From Agromyces bauzanensis (lineage in GTDB: Bacteria > Actinomycetota > Actinomycetes > Actinomycetales > Microbacteriaceae): a DNA stretch of 64,000 bases. Positions 41,627 through 52,000 of the stretch are shown here, one piece after another; position 1 is the first letter of the stretch; each line of letters starts with the position of its first letter. A program made the translations under genes and the position numbers. The stretch spans positions 1-64,000 of the forward strand of contig NZ_BMMD01000006.1 of assembly GCF_014645655.1 (NCBI RefSeq). Direction: 5' to 3'. Under the pieces are notes generated by a model. That model worked only from the letters and a program-made list of their open reading frames with translations, did no database searches and was not told where the DNA came from.

Positions 41627-42910
41627 ATGAGCGGCCCGGTCGACAAGGATGCGCCCCAGCCGGCGCCGACGTCTCGCACGCCCGAGCGGGAAGAGGTTGC
41701 TCGCGCGCGAAAGCGCGAGCGCGACCGACGATACCGGCTCGAGCATCCGGAGGAACACGCGGCTCAGCGCCGTAGATGGGTCGAGGCGAACCGCGACCGC
41801 ATCCGTGAGTCGAACCGTCGATGGCGCGAAACGCATCTCGAGCGCGCCCGTGAGCTCAATCGTGACTCGATGCGCCGCGCCGCTGACCGAAAGCGTCGCG
41901 AGGCCGAGACTCGAGCAAAGGCGCGTGTACGCGTGCGTGTTTGGCGGGAGGAGCATCCTGACCGCGTTCGGAAGTATCAGCGCGATTGGGTTGAGGCGAA
42001 CCGCGACAAGGTGCGTGAGTACTACAACCGCTACTACCGCACGCACCGCGACGAGGTGAACGCCCGTGCGACGGCCCGCCGCGACGCTGACCCCGCGGGC
42101 GCCGCGGCGAGCAAACAGGCATGGGCGGCAGACCACAAAGAGCACCGGGCTGAGTTGCAACGCGCCCGTCGTGCCGACCCGGAGGTCTACGCGGCCGAGC
42201 TCGAGGCGAACGCAGCTGCCCGCCGACTCAAGCGTGCGCTCGCGCGGGCGGGTCTGCCGCCGAGGCGTCTGCACCCAGCGACCGCTGCTGAACGCCGCGC
42301 CAATGAGCGAGCCGCCGTCGCGTTCTTCGGTGACCCCTCGCTCCCGGAGCACGTGCACCAGTCGACGGTCTTCGTCGAGAATCTAACGAAGCACATGCTC
42401 CTGCACCACGCCCGGATGCGGGAGTTCGCCGAGTCCTACGTCGCGACCCGTGAACGGATGGGCCTGCCGCCGGCGAACGCAGACGATGTGATGTGGGCGA
42501 GGGCGGTTGACGTTGTGCTCGACGGCAGTCGACGGGTCGATTTGCTCACGAGCCGGGATGTCGCTGCAGCCGTGCGGGCTGCGAAGGCGACGATGCGGAG
42601 GGCTGAGCAGAAGCGGCAGCACGAGCGGCTCGTTGAGGCCGTCGTGGTGCACGTACAGCGGAATCGGGTGCGGCTCGCCGCGGACGCGGCGATGGAAAGC
42701 CGCGCTCGCCGCATGCGAGGCAAGCCATCCGTCGATCGAGACGAACTCCTGGTCCGAATCGCGCTGCAAGAAGTAGCAGCGCAGGTGCCGACAACCTTGC
42801 TGGCCGCTGGGGACATCCGCAGGGCGCTTGGTCGCGCTTCTTTTGCGCTCGGTCAGATGCTCGATGCAGGATCGAGTGACAATCAGCGCGGCCGTTGTCT
42901 GGAGGCGTGA
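41627..42910 (+). CDS. Arginine-rich helical repeat protein
   Basis: 427 residues, extremely rich in Arg, Glu and Ala. Residues about 25-185 contain about six imperfect repeats of the kind R-x-W-x-E-x-N/H-x-x-R-x-R-E/K-x-x (examples RRWVEANRDRIRESNRRW, RDWVEANRDKVREYYNRY), which predict long charged helices able to bind nucleic acid. The second half has a different helical pattern with AESYVATRERMGLPPANADD. No enzymatic motif. Structural DNA binding during transfer is a reasonable guess from its position. Confidence 0.7.
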   Translation: MSGPVDKDAPQPAPTSRTPEREEVARARKRERDRRYRLEHPEEHAAQRRRWVEANRDRIRESNRRWRETHLERARELNRDSMRRAADRKRREAETRAKARVRVRVWREEHPDRVRKYQRDWVEANRDKVREYYNRYYRTHRDEVNARATARRDADPAGAAASKQAWAADHKEHRAELQRARRADPEVYAAELEANAAARRLKRALARAGLPPRRLHPATAAERRANERAAVAFFGDPSLPEHVHQSTVFVENLTKHMLLHHARMREFAESYVATRERMGLPPANADDVMWARAVDVVLDGSRRVDLLTSRDVAAAVRAAKATMRRAEQKRQHERLVEAVVVHVQRNRVRLAADAAMESRARRMRGKPSVDRDELLVRIALQEVAAQVPTTLLAAGDIRRALGRASFALGQMLDAGSSDNQRGRCLEA

Positions 42911-43108
42911 ACATACCCATTCGACAACTGGCACGGTCGCGCGCGTCGTGAGCATCTGTTACCAAGCGAGCTGCTGCATTGTCCATGGCGTCGTCACCGC
43001 TGCACGCTTCAACCCGCCGATGGGTGTCGCGATCGACTCGTCGGGGGACCCGCTCTATTGGCCGGGGGAGGAGGCTCAACGTCGGTGGCTCGGTGCATCA
43101 TCGATTCC

Positions 43109-43842
43109 GTGACCGAACTTGCCTACATGATCCGTAGCGACTGGGCCCAGCACGGCACGGCGATGACCGAACAGAGCGCCGTCATCCGCGAGTGGCTCGG
43201 CGATGCACCCTACCTCTTCCTCGCGCCCGACCTGAAGAAGCACGAGACCGAGAACGACGCCGACCGTGAGTTCGTCGATTTCGTGGAACCCGACGCGTCC
43301 CAGCGCCGCGTCTTTGCGCTCTCGGAGCTTGGTCAGTTCCGCCGTAGCGGCGAGGACGGACTCGACCACGCCGTTGTATTATCCACCCCAACAAGGAACA
43401 GGACTGCGAACTGCTCCGCGAAGTCATCCGGGCGGGCCGCGTCGAGCGCATATTCGTCATCATCTGGGCACGAGCCGATGAGGTGCACGTCATGCTCGAC
43501 GGCCTCGGCGCAGTCGACCTTCACACCGGCGAGACCGCGCCAACCGTTGACCCGGTACAGCTCGAGGCGGCCGTGAGCATGGTCGATGAGCAGTACAACG
43601 GGCTCAGCTCGGGACGAGGCAAGGACACTGTCATCCAGCTTCTGTGCGCTTTCACCGCCGCTGGGTATCCGCTCGACGGCGAGGCCTGGCTACGCGCGTT
43701 CTACGCGGCAGGCGGCGAGTTCAAGGAAGCGTTGCACATCGACAAGGTCGTGGCCGAGATGCAGAGGGGCGTGAAGCACCGCGTCAAGCAGCGGTATGTG
43801 CCCGACATCGTCGATGTGCTCCGCGCACGGGTGGCCGAGTAG
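43109..43842 (+). pseudogene. Unrecognised gene with a single frameshift
   Basis: The first part, from a GTG at 43109 (43085 is possible), reads IREWLGDAPYLFLAPDLKKH and ALSELGQFRRSGEDGLDHAV. Near 43377 one base is missing; in the next frame the protein continues as IIHPNKEQDCELLREVIRAG, RIFVIIWARADEVHVMLDGL and AVSMVDEQYNGLSSGRGKDT to the stop at 43842. Both parts are clearly coding. Repaired length would be about 245 residues. The C-terminal part has a GRGKDT segment but no full P-loop. Function unknown. Confidence 0.65.
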
Positions 43843-43862
43843 TCGCGCGTCTCGTAGCGGCG

Positions 43863-44669
43863 TCATCCCGGGTAATACCCGCGGTGCGTGTTCGTCGCGA
43901 TGAAGTTCATCAGCGACTCCCGTTGGATGTACTTGCGTGAGCCCATCTTCGTGTACTCGATGTCGCCGCGGTTGGTCAGTTCGTAGAGCGCCGAGTACGG
44001 GATGCCGAGCGCCGCCGCGGCGTCCTTGAGGCTGAGGAGCATCGGGCCGGACTCGGACAGCTTGCTCGGGTGGATGACAGTGGTCTGCTCGGCCTCGATG
44101 ATCTCCACCTCAGAGGCCTTCGTGTCCCAGTTGCCGAAGTACGAGTAGGGCTTGGCGAACTCCTCCTGTACCTTGCGAGCGGCGTCTTCCTCGTCGGTGG
44201 CGCGCACCCACTTCTCGGCGATCTGCACCCTGGTAACCACGACCCTGTAGCGCATATACGTCTCCTGCCTATTGACCTTCTTGACCGGAAGCGGTTCCTT
44301 CTCGGCTGGCTTCCTACGAGGCATCCGCTGCAGCGCACGACCGAGCGCGCCGGATTCGACCTTGGCCGAGCCCTGTTCGACCGCAACGCGAGGTGCGGCG
44401 CGCGCCAGGTGTGCTCGCTCACGGCGGTCTTCCTCGGTGGCTTCAGGCCAGCGTCGACCGCGCTCAGTCGGCGTGGCTCGCCAGGATTTGCCATGCCCGG
44501 AAATCTCGATGAGTCCGCGATTCTTCAGTGCCCGCGCCGAGACGCGGTGGCTGTACTCATCTTCGGGATAGACATCAGGAGGGCACCCCGCGACCACCCA
44601 GCCGAGGATGGCCTGCTGCGTGGAGTTGAGACGGACCGTACTCCGGTCATCTGGCTCGGTCGCCTTCAT
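43863..44669 (-). CDS. Protein with C-terminal excisionase-type HTH
   Basis: 268 residues from the ATG at 44669. The C-terminal 55 residues form a MerR/excisionase-like domain: LLSLKDAAAALGIPYSALYE and LTNRGDIEYTKMGSRKYIQR. An N-terminal winged-helix-like region (TQQAILGWVVAGCPPDVY, VSARALKNRGLIEISGHG) and a basic linker (MPRRKPAEKEPLPVKKVNRQ) precede it, so the protein may have two DNA-binding modules. It could regulate transfer genes or act as a recombination directionality factor. It is convergent with the frameshifted gene before it. Confidence 0.7.
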   Translation of the reverse strand: MKATEPDDRSTVRLNSTQQAILGWVVAGCPPDVYPEDEYSHRVSARALKNRGLIEISGHGKSWRATPTERGRRWPEATEEDRRERAHLARAAPRVAVEQGSAKVESGALGRALQRMPRRKPAEKEPLPVKKVNRQETYMRYRVVVTRVQIAEKWVRATDEEDAARKVQEEFAKPYSYFGNWDTKASEVEIIEAEQTTVIHPSKLSESGPMLLSLKDAAAALGIPYSALYELTNRGDIEYTKMGSRKYIQRESLMNFIATNTHRGYYPG

Positions 44670-44889
44670 CTCATCCACTGATTCATTGTCGTGTGCCCGC
44701 ACCGCGAACGGCTATACCTGTGCCAGGGCCGCGAGAAGTCCGTTGCGTCGGGGTGTCGGTCGCGAACGTCGGTGGCCGGTGTTCAGATGGTTGCATGTCC
44801 GCAATAGCAGCTGCGGATGCTTCAACTTGGAGGCGGCGAGATGGATGCACGCGACACCGTCGTGGTGAACGAGGAACGACGCCGACGAC

Positions 44890-45083
44890 ATGGAATCGGG
44901 GGGACTCGAAGCGGCGGGCTACGCACGGTTTGTGACGTTCGGTGAGCTTCGGCGGCTCGGGGCGTCAACGAAGCCAGGCGTCTACGTCGTCCTTCGTTCA
45001 CCCTCCACGCAGCCCACATTTCTACCTGTCAGTCCCGCGGGGAAAGCTAAGAGCTTCACGGAGGATGTCGCGCACCTGCCAGA
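44890..45083 (+). pseudogene. N-terminal fragment of a GIY-YIG-type nuclease gene
   Basis: The frame begins with an ATG at 44890 and reads YARFVTFGELRRLGASTKPG, then VYVVLRSPSTQPTFLPVSPA. This is the opening strand of a GIY-YIG family seen in actinobacteria, where GVYVVLR stands for the GIY part. The YIG half and everything after it are gone; the EcsC gene begins about ten bases later in another frame. A deletion joined the two. Confidence 0.6.
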
Positions 45084-45095
45084 TGGCCTGACTGG

Positions 45096-46211
45096 ATGGC
45101 AGACCCGTCCGACTATGAACTCGCCGCGTGGCGCGACGTCCAGTGCTTCAAGGGACGCCCGCTGTCCCGAGCGATGCGAGGCGTCGGCGAGCAGATGGCG
45201 CTCGGCTTCTCAGCGATCGGCACCCAGGCAACGACGTACCTCGCGAAGCACCCCAAGACTCAAGCGGTCGTGGCGAAGGGGCAAGGAGCCGCGGTCAAGA
45301 CCGCCCAGGTTGTCGGGACGGGAGCGAAGCAGGCGGTCGGCGCGATCCCCGACGGCGTGACGGACTGGAGCGGCCAGGCGTTCGATTCGATTCGGCGCAT
45401 CGTGGGAAGGATCTCTCGCGTCGCGCTGTCGCCGGCCCGGGTGGTCAAGCTGCATCAGAAGCGCGGGCACGATGTAACGGATCTCGCAGATGTCCGGCGA
45501 CTCGACCTGAAGCAGGTCGACCTCGTCCGTGGACGCGCGGCGAGTTGGTACTACCCGGCGACTGCGGCGCTTTCTGGCGCCGGTGCGGGCTTCTTGATTA
45601 CTGGTGGCGAGCTCGCAGTACCCGTGTCCGGTGGTGCATCAGCCGCCCCATCTGGCGCCGTGATCGCGGGCGCCATGGTCGGCGACGCCGCAATCGTCCT
45701 CGGTCTGGCATCCCGCTGCGTCGGTCAGGTGTCGCTCCACTACGGCTACGACCCTGAGGAGCCCGCGGAGAAGCTCTTCATCATGTCCGTCGTCAACGCG
45801 GGGACCGCACTGTCCGCCACGGCAAAGGCTGCCGCGATGGCCGATGTTTCTCGGCTCACCCAGGCGCTCGTACGCGGAAAAGTGTGGAGCATTCTCGACA
45901 AGTCAGTCGTCTCCCAAGTGTCGAAGCAGTTCGCCAAGGCATTCGGCGTACGCTTCACGAAGCAGTCGCTCGGCAAGGTCGTGCCAGTGGCAGGAATCGT
46001 CCTCGGTGGCACCTTCAACTGGACGACGCTCGAGGCGATCGTGGATGCTGCGAACATCGCGTACCGACATCGGTTCCTTCTCGAGAAGTACCCGTCACTC
46101 GCAGCCGAAGAGGTGCCTGTATCCGTCACTGCCGAAGCCGCTGAGGACGCGGACGAGACAATCAGCGTCCTTCGGGAAGTCTCGGACGCTGGAGGCCCGG
46201 ACCTCGAATAG
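45096..46211 (+). CDS. EcsC family protein
   Basis: 371 residues. An amphipathic N-terminal part rich in Ala, Gly and Val (about 30-90) is followed by the EcsC domain (about 115-320): RGHDVTDLADVRRLDLKQVD, ASWYYPATAALSGAGAGFLI, VIAGAMVGDAAIVLGLASRC and QVSLHYGYDPEEPAEKLFIM. EcsC proteins are membrane-associated and widespread; their function is not established. The many small-residue stretches suggest membrane insertion. It is cargo in the second defence-rich region. Confidence 0.85.
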   Translation: MADPSDYELAAWRDVQCFKGRPLSRAMRGVGEQMALGFSAIGTQATTYLAKHPKTQAVVAKGQGAAVKTAQVVGTGAKQAVGAIPDGVTDWSGQAFDSIRRIVGRISRVALSPARVVKLHQKRGHDVTDLADVRRLDLKQVDLVRGRAASWYYPATAALSGAGAGFLITGGELAVPVSGGASAAPSGAVIAGAMVGDAAIVLGLASRCVGQVSLHYGYDPEEPAEKLFIMSVVNAGTALSATAKAAAMADVSRLTQALVRGKVWSILDKSVVSQVSKQFAKAFGVRFTKQSLGKVVPVAGIVLGGTFNWTTLEAIVDAANIAYRHRFLLEKYPSLAAEEVPVSVTAEAAEDADETISVLREVSDAGGPDLE

Positions 46212-46357
46212 TGGGGCAACGACGGGGACTCCGTACACCGCGGACTCCGGGTACTTTGCCCAGCGCAACCGCTCGACGTCGGGGTACGCCGATACGGTGG
46301 CCACGAGGCGGGGGAGCTTCCGGCCGTGTAGGACCAACCAGAACTCGGGGATGACCA

Positions 46358-47787
46358 ATGAGCGTTGAACTGAACTTCGGCGACAGCCTGGCGGTGCTGC
46401 TCGTCGACGGCGTCGAGGAGACTCCGTACGTCGGCGCCACCCTTCGTTTGAAGGAGGCCGGCGTCGAGGTCGAGGTCCCGTACATGCCGGGCTTCGTCGT
46501 GCCGCAGTTCGACCACGTCGACCAGTGGTTCCGCCGGATGACCCCGCCAGAGAATGTGCTGGTTCACACCCGCGAAGGCAATATCCAGCTCTTCGGCTGC
46601 CGCTGGAGCGGGCATGCCGATGCAGCCGGTTCGAGAGTCGGGAGCGGACGGTTCTCTGCGACCGAGGCGCTGCTTCATGACCGCGATGGCGCCCTCTTGG
46701 AGCCGCTAACAGTGAAGACGTGCCAAAGTCGTGCCGACGGGCTCAATCGGTGGTCGCGGGTCACGGCGGTGAGCTCGGAAGCGACCCGAGACGAGGAGCG
46801 CCGAGCCAACGCGCTCGACGTTCGGGTGAGAGCCCGGAACCTATCGAATGGCGGCAGGGGGACGCACTCATACGGGTGAGAGCAACGTGGCGTTTCGCAC
46901 CTCGCGAAGATGGCTACGAGCGTGTCCACGAGCTGGAAGACAATGTCGTCATTGAAAGCGAGTGGGAGCAGCCCCGTCCGTTCGTTGACCACCTTGTCGA
47001 GCAACGCAAGGCGCTGCACCTGTTGGTCTTCCTGTTCGGTACGGCGCTGTCGTTCCGTGAACATCGTGTGCGTGACGAGTCAATCGCCGCCCGCCTTATG
47101 AGTGGGGAGATCTTCGAGCATCCGTTCGTCGAGGTCATCAGCGCTCGCACTATCCGGGAGCGGGCGCAGCCCATCCCGTCGAAGGACAAGCTCGGACGAC
47201 CTCTGCTCGTATTGGAGGAGCTCGGCGCGGAAGGCCTCGCCGAATGGGCATCGAACTACGACGCGTGGGAGCGGTTCATCTTGCCGGCTGTTTCGATTGT
47301 CGGTCGGCGCCACCGCTTCGCGGAGGACATCGTCATGTCGACGTCAATGAGCCTGGAAGCTGCGGGACAACTGCTCGGTGAACGACCCGGCGAAGCCGCT
47401 ACGTACCATCGAGGGCGGCGAACCACGGCGACGTATGTGTATCGCTGCTTGGAGCTGCTGGGCATCCGCTGGGGCGACTACATTCACAGCCAGGTCGGGC
47501 TGGCCAAGGCAATCGCGAATAACTACAACTCGGTCAAGCACGCTGACCGCGGCTCCTTCCCTGACCATGCTGAGACGTTCCTCATTGGCGATGTGAACGA
47601 ACTCGTCGTCCGCCTCCTCGCTGTTCGCCTCACCGGGCAGGCAGACGAACTACTGGGCCGATATCGGGAAGGGTCGGAGCTCTGGGAGATCAAGCAGCGC
47701 TTCGATGCCTATCGCATTCGCATTGCTGACGTCGCCGGGACATGGCAAGCCATTCCCTCCGACGCGGCAGCGGAGGGCGCAACCTGA
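46358..47787 (+). pseudogene. ApeA-like HEPN defence gene with a frameshift
   Basis: The N-terminal frame (from the ATG at 46358) matches the ApeA N-terminal domain: YVGATLRLKEAGVEVEVPYM, NVLVHTREGNIQLFGCRWSG. Near 46825-46830 one base is missing; the next frame continues with IEWRQGDALIRVRATWRF, RPFVDHLVEQRKALHLLVFL and the HEPN-like part VGLAKAIANNYNSVKHADRG. Repaired length would be about 475 residues, normal for ApeA, whose HEPN domain is thought to cleave RNA in infected cells. As given, neither half would work alone. Confidence 0.78.
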
Positions 47788-47823
47788 GGCGCGTGACAGC
47801 GGTCAAACGTTGTGAAATGAGCT

Positions 47824-48088
47824 ATGGGCATTGACTTTCGGAACGGCCAGTTCGTACTGACGCGCCTTCTCGCCGGCATGCGGCGGAGAACATTCGTCAG
47901 CGCTGGGGTGCGTCTGCGATGAACGGTCACGGCGGCAACGTCGAGCTGCGAACGTCGAACCGACGAGCTTCAGATTCTTGCTGCTGCGCGTGTTCGATCC
48001 GGCGTCACCCATGCGAGAGATCGATGCTGCGGAAAGCCACTTCAAGGACGTGCTCGATACCCGCAAGCACGGGCTGAACCGGAACTGA
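47824..48088 (+). pseudogene. C-terminal remnant resembling a GIY-YIG-type gene
   Basis: Pieces in shifting frames read DFRNGQFVLTRLLAG, ENIRQRWGASAMNGHGGNVE, then SFRFLLLRVFDPASPMREID and AAESHFKDVLDTRKHGLNRN with a stop at 48088. The last piece has the usual ending of GIY-YIG nuclease family proteins (helix, then LGT/DTR..GLN.N). At least two frameshifts are needed to join the pieces, so it is a relic. It lies directly after the ApeA-like gene. Confidence 0.5.
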
Positions 48089-48387
48089 TACGTGAAGATC
48101 TTGGAAGCTGGTCGGCGCGCTCGCGGGAAACCGGACGCAGCGAAGGTAATCTCGCCCTGGCGGGTCCCGCGGAGCGTAGCGAGGCTCCGCTACCTCTCCT
48201 ACGAAGCGCTCTTCAATGGGCTTGATGATGTCTGATATTGCGACCCCGACTGAGGCGACGGAATGGGAGTGCCAAGCACGGCCATCGTGCGCGACGCTGT
48301 ACTCTGGCGTGAGCCGGACTAGTTGGTCGAACCACGCGGGCTGCCGGGCCAGGCGGACACCGTCCGAGGCCAGTATGGGAGACACTA
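48089..48387. other. Region upstream of the restriction-modification operon
   Basis: About 300 bases. A minus-strand frame (48385-48005) is open and not implausible, but it overlaps the GIY-YIG relic and has no domain, so I do not call it. The promoter of the restriction-modification genes should be here; no convincing -35/-10 pair was found. Confidence 0.35.
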
Positions 48388-49035
48388 GTGACGCAGACGA
48401 TCACCGAGGAGCTGATGGTGAAGTCACGGCATCGCGTCAAGGCTTACGGCGAGGTTTTCACCCCTCGGCACATGGTCAATCGCATGCTGGACCTGGTCCG
48501 TGAGGAGCTGGAGACCGGCCCGGACTTCGTCGATAAGACATTCCTCGAACCTGCCGCGGGCGACGGGAACTTCCTCGTCGCGATTCTGCACCGAAAGCTC
48601 CGAGCGATCGAGAAGCGGTGTCCACCCGAGTCCTGGCCCAACGAGTCCCTGTTCGCCCTCGCCTCGATCTACGGCATCGAACTGCTCGAGGACAACCACG
48701 AGGATGCCAAGGCGGCCATGCTCGCCGAGTTTTCGCGCTTCCACGCGAGGCACGATATCCCTTGCGGTCCCGACACAGGCCTGATGCGCGCTGCATCGTT
48801 CCTGGTCGACACGAACGTCATCCGCGGCAACACCCTGACCGGCCGCGACTGGCGTGGCAACGAGATCCAGTTCTCCTGGTGGAACCGGGTCCCCAACAGC
48901 CCTGGCATGGTGCAGCGCGACCCGTTCTCACTCGCCTCCTTGCGCGATGACAACGCCTTGGACTTCACCGTCTACGACACGTACGCGGTGTGCCGAATCG
49001 ACCACGTCCACGACGAAGCGAGAGCCAGTGGCTAG
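48388..49035 (+). CDS. Adenine-type DNA methyltransferase, SAM-binding half
   Basis: 215 residues, GTG start after GGGAG. Residues 18-60 carry the N-6 methylase signatures: motif X-like YGEVFTPRHMVNRMLDLV and motif I TFLEPAAGDGNFLVAILHRK, then YGIELLEDNHEDAKAAMLAE. The catalytic NPPY motif is not in this protein; it ends at residue 215. The third gene of the operon has NPPY. This three-gene arrangement with a helicase in the middle suggests a split or multi-subunit enzyme. Its stop overlaps the next start by eight bases. Confidence 0.82.
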   Translation: MTQTITEELMVKSRHRVKAYGEVFTPRHMVNRMLDLVREELETGPDFVDKTFLEPAAGDGNFLVAILHRKLRAIEKRCPPESWPNESLFALASIYGIELLEDNHEDAKAAMLAEFSRFHARHDIPCGPDTGLMRAASFLVDTNVIRGNTLTGRDWRGNEIQFSWWNRVPNSPGMVQRDPFSLASLRDDNALDFTVYDTYAVCRIDHVHDEARASG

Positions 49036-52000
49036 CCCGAACATCAGCACGTTCCACGAGGTGGTCCCCTACATCTATTCGTGGAAGACCCCCGACATCC
49101 CCAAGTACGACGGATGGGAGAAGATCGGGTACACCGAGCAGGAGTCTGCCGAGAAGCGAATCTCCCAACAGGGCAGTCAGCTCAACATCACGAAGATCAA
49201 GGTCTGGGCGTACAGGGCGGCATTCATCACCGAAGACGGTGGTACCTTCCGCGACTCCCACTTTCACGCCTTCCTCAAGCAGCAAGGCATCCAGCGCGAG
49301 TTCGACCCAACCAGCACACCGAGCCGCACGGAGTGGCACAAGTTCGCTGGTGCCCCGAAGACGAGCCAGCAGTACTTCTTCGAGTTCGCCTCGAAGTCCT
49401 TCACAACACCGCTCGGGGCGTCGCAGGATGACTACAGACTGCGGCCCGAGCAGCAGCAAGCCGTCAGCCAGGCGATGACGGCGTTCGGCCCGCAAGGGGC
49501 TGGTGAGGTGCTGTGGAACGCGAAGCCGCGATTCGGCAAGACGCTGACGACGTACGACCTGATGGCGAAGATGGATGTCAAGCGTGCCCTCATCGTCACC
49601 AATCGCCCAGCCATCGCCAACTCCTGGTTCGACGACTACCAGCGGTTCATCGGCCATCAGACCAGTTACCAGTTCGTGTCCGACTCGCCGTCGCTCGCGC
49701 AGCGCAGCCCGATGACGCGCGAGCAGTGGAGGGCGTACTCACTGGAGAACGTCGACCAGGACCCCCGCATCATCGAGTTCGTGTCGCTCCAGGACCTCAA
49801 GGGTTCGCAGTACTTCGGCGGCTCCTTCGACAAGCTCAAGCACATCGCCGACTTCGACTGGGACTTGCTCGTCATCGACGAGGCGCACGAAGGCGTCGAC
49901 ACGACCAAGACCGATGTGGCGTTCAACCAGATCAAGCGTCGCCACACGTTGCACCTGTCGGGCACTCCGTTCAAGGCGTTGGCGTCAGGACGCTTTAGCG
50001 ACAACCAGATCTTCAACTGGACGTACGAGAACGAGCAGGACGCCAAGGAGTCATGGGCGGACGACTCGATCGACAACCCGTACGCCCAGCTCCCGACCCT
50101 CAACCTCCTGACCTACCAGCTCTCCCGCATGGTGGCCGACCGGCTCACCGAAGGCGTTGCGCTCGACGAAGACGCGGGGAACGTCGACTACACATTCGAC
50201 CTGGCGGAGTTCTTTGCGACCAAGGAGAACGGCTACTTCGTCTACGAAGCTGACGTGACGCGGTTCTTGGACGCGCTGGCGACGCAGGAGAAGTACCCGT
50301 TCTCCACCCCGGAGCTGCGAGACGAGATCAGGCACTCGTTCTGGCTGCTCAACCGGGTCGCCTCCGCCAAGGCGCTGGAGCGGATGCTCAAGAAGCACCC
50401 TGTCTTCGGCGGGTACACGGTCATCCTGGCGGCCGGCGACGGCCGACCCCACGCTGACGAGAACGACGGGCTGGACGAGGATGCCGACGACTCGGTGACC
50501 GTGGGGAAGTCGCTCGACAAGGTCCGCGCGGCCATCGCAAAGGCGGAGGCCGAAGGCGGCAAGACGATCACGTTGTCAGTGGGTCAGCTCACGACTGGTG
50601 TCACGGTGCCCGAGTGGACGGCGGTCATAATGCTGTCCAATCTGTCCTCGCCCGCTCTCTACATGCAGGCGGCCTTCCGATCGCAGAACCCGTGCACGTT
50701 CACCCGCGGCGACAAGGTGTTCCAGAAGAAGAACGCCTACATCTTCGACTTCGCCCCCGAGCGCACGCTGACGATCTTTGACGCGTTCGCGAACAACCTC
50801 GCCCCGCACCCGCCGATCGATGCCGGTGAGCGCAGGGAGAATATCCGTCGGTTGCTGAACTTCTTCCCCATCCTGGGTGAGGACACCGAGGGCCGCATGA
50901 TCGAGCTCGACGCCGCTCAGGTCCTCACGTTCCCGCAGGTGTTCAAAGCTCGTGAGGTCGTTCGGCGGGGCTTCCTGTCGAACCTGCTTTTCGCGAACGT
51001 GTCTGGCATCTTCCGGGCCGTGGAGCACTTCCAGGACATCCTCAACCAGCTCCCCGTCGCCAAGGAGAAGAAGGCCGAGAAAGGCAAGCCAGTCGAGTTT
51101 CCGATCCCGCCGCCGACCACGGACGCGCACGGAAACGTGCAGATCGACGTCGGCACCGTAATCAACGCGAAGATCGCCGAGCTTGGCAAGCCGATCTACT
51201 CAGATGAGGACGTGCCGCCGCTGGACCCTGCCACGACGAAGGCGACTGAGGCGGCCAAGCAGATCGCCGCGGTCGTCACCGAGAAGGCGCGAGAGACACG
51301 GACGAAGGTCGCGGCCGAGTACGGCATGACGGCAAAGCAGGTCGAGAACGACGAGAAGGCCACCGAGGCGCAGGTGAAGGTCAAGGTGGAGCGGGCCTAC
51401 GTCGAACATCAGATCGTCTTGAACCACATCGAGGCCGAAGGCACGGACGCGGCGACGGAGGCCGAGTTCCTGGCTGTCGAGGCGAAGAAGGCTGAGGCGA
51501 AGGCCGAGCTCGACGCGCAGGTACTCTCGATCTTCCATCACACGCTCGACAACGTCACCGAGACCGTTGTCAAGCGCGAGGAGACAAAGAAGGTCCAGTC
51601 AGAGGCGAACAAGACGATGGACGCGGCCCGCGACCACCTGCGCGGGTTCGCAAGGACCATCCCGATGTTCCTCATGGCCTACGGCGACCAGAACATCACA
51701 CTCGCCAACTTCGACGACTACACCCCGGACGACGTGTTTGCTGAGATCACGGGGATCACCGAGGAGGACTTCCGGAAGCTTCGCGACGGTCGCGAAGTGA
51801 CCGACCAGAAGACCGGCGAGATCACCCGCGTCCCGGGCCTGTTCGACGAGGCTGTGTTCAACCAGGCGATCCAGGAGTTCCTGAACAAGAAGGACGGACT
51901 CTCCGACTACTTCGACCCGGCGCTGACCGAGGACATCTTCGCGTACATCCCGCAACAGAAGACATCGTTGGTGTTCACCCCGAAGCCGGTCGTGCAGATG

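Noticed and set aside
47803-48385. Two minus frames after the ApeA-like gene
   Set aside because: They overlap plus-strand GIY-YIG-like coding remains and lack domains or good starts.
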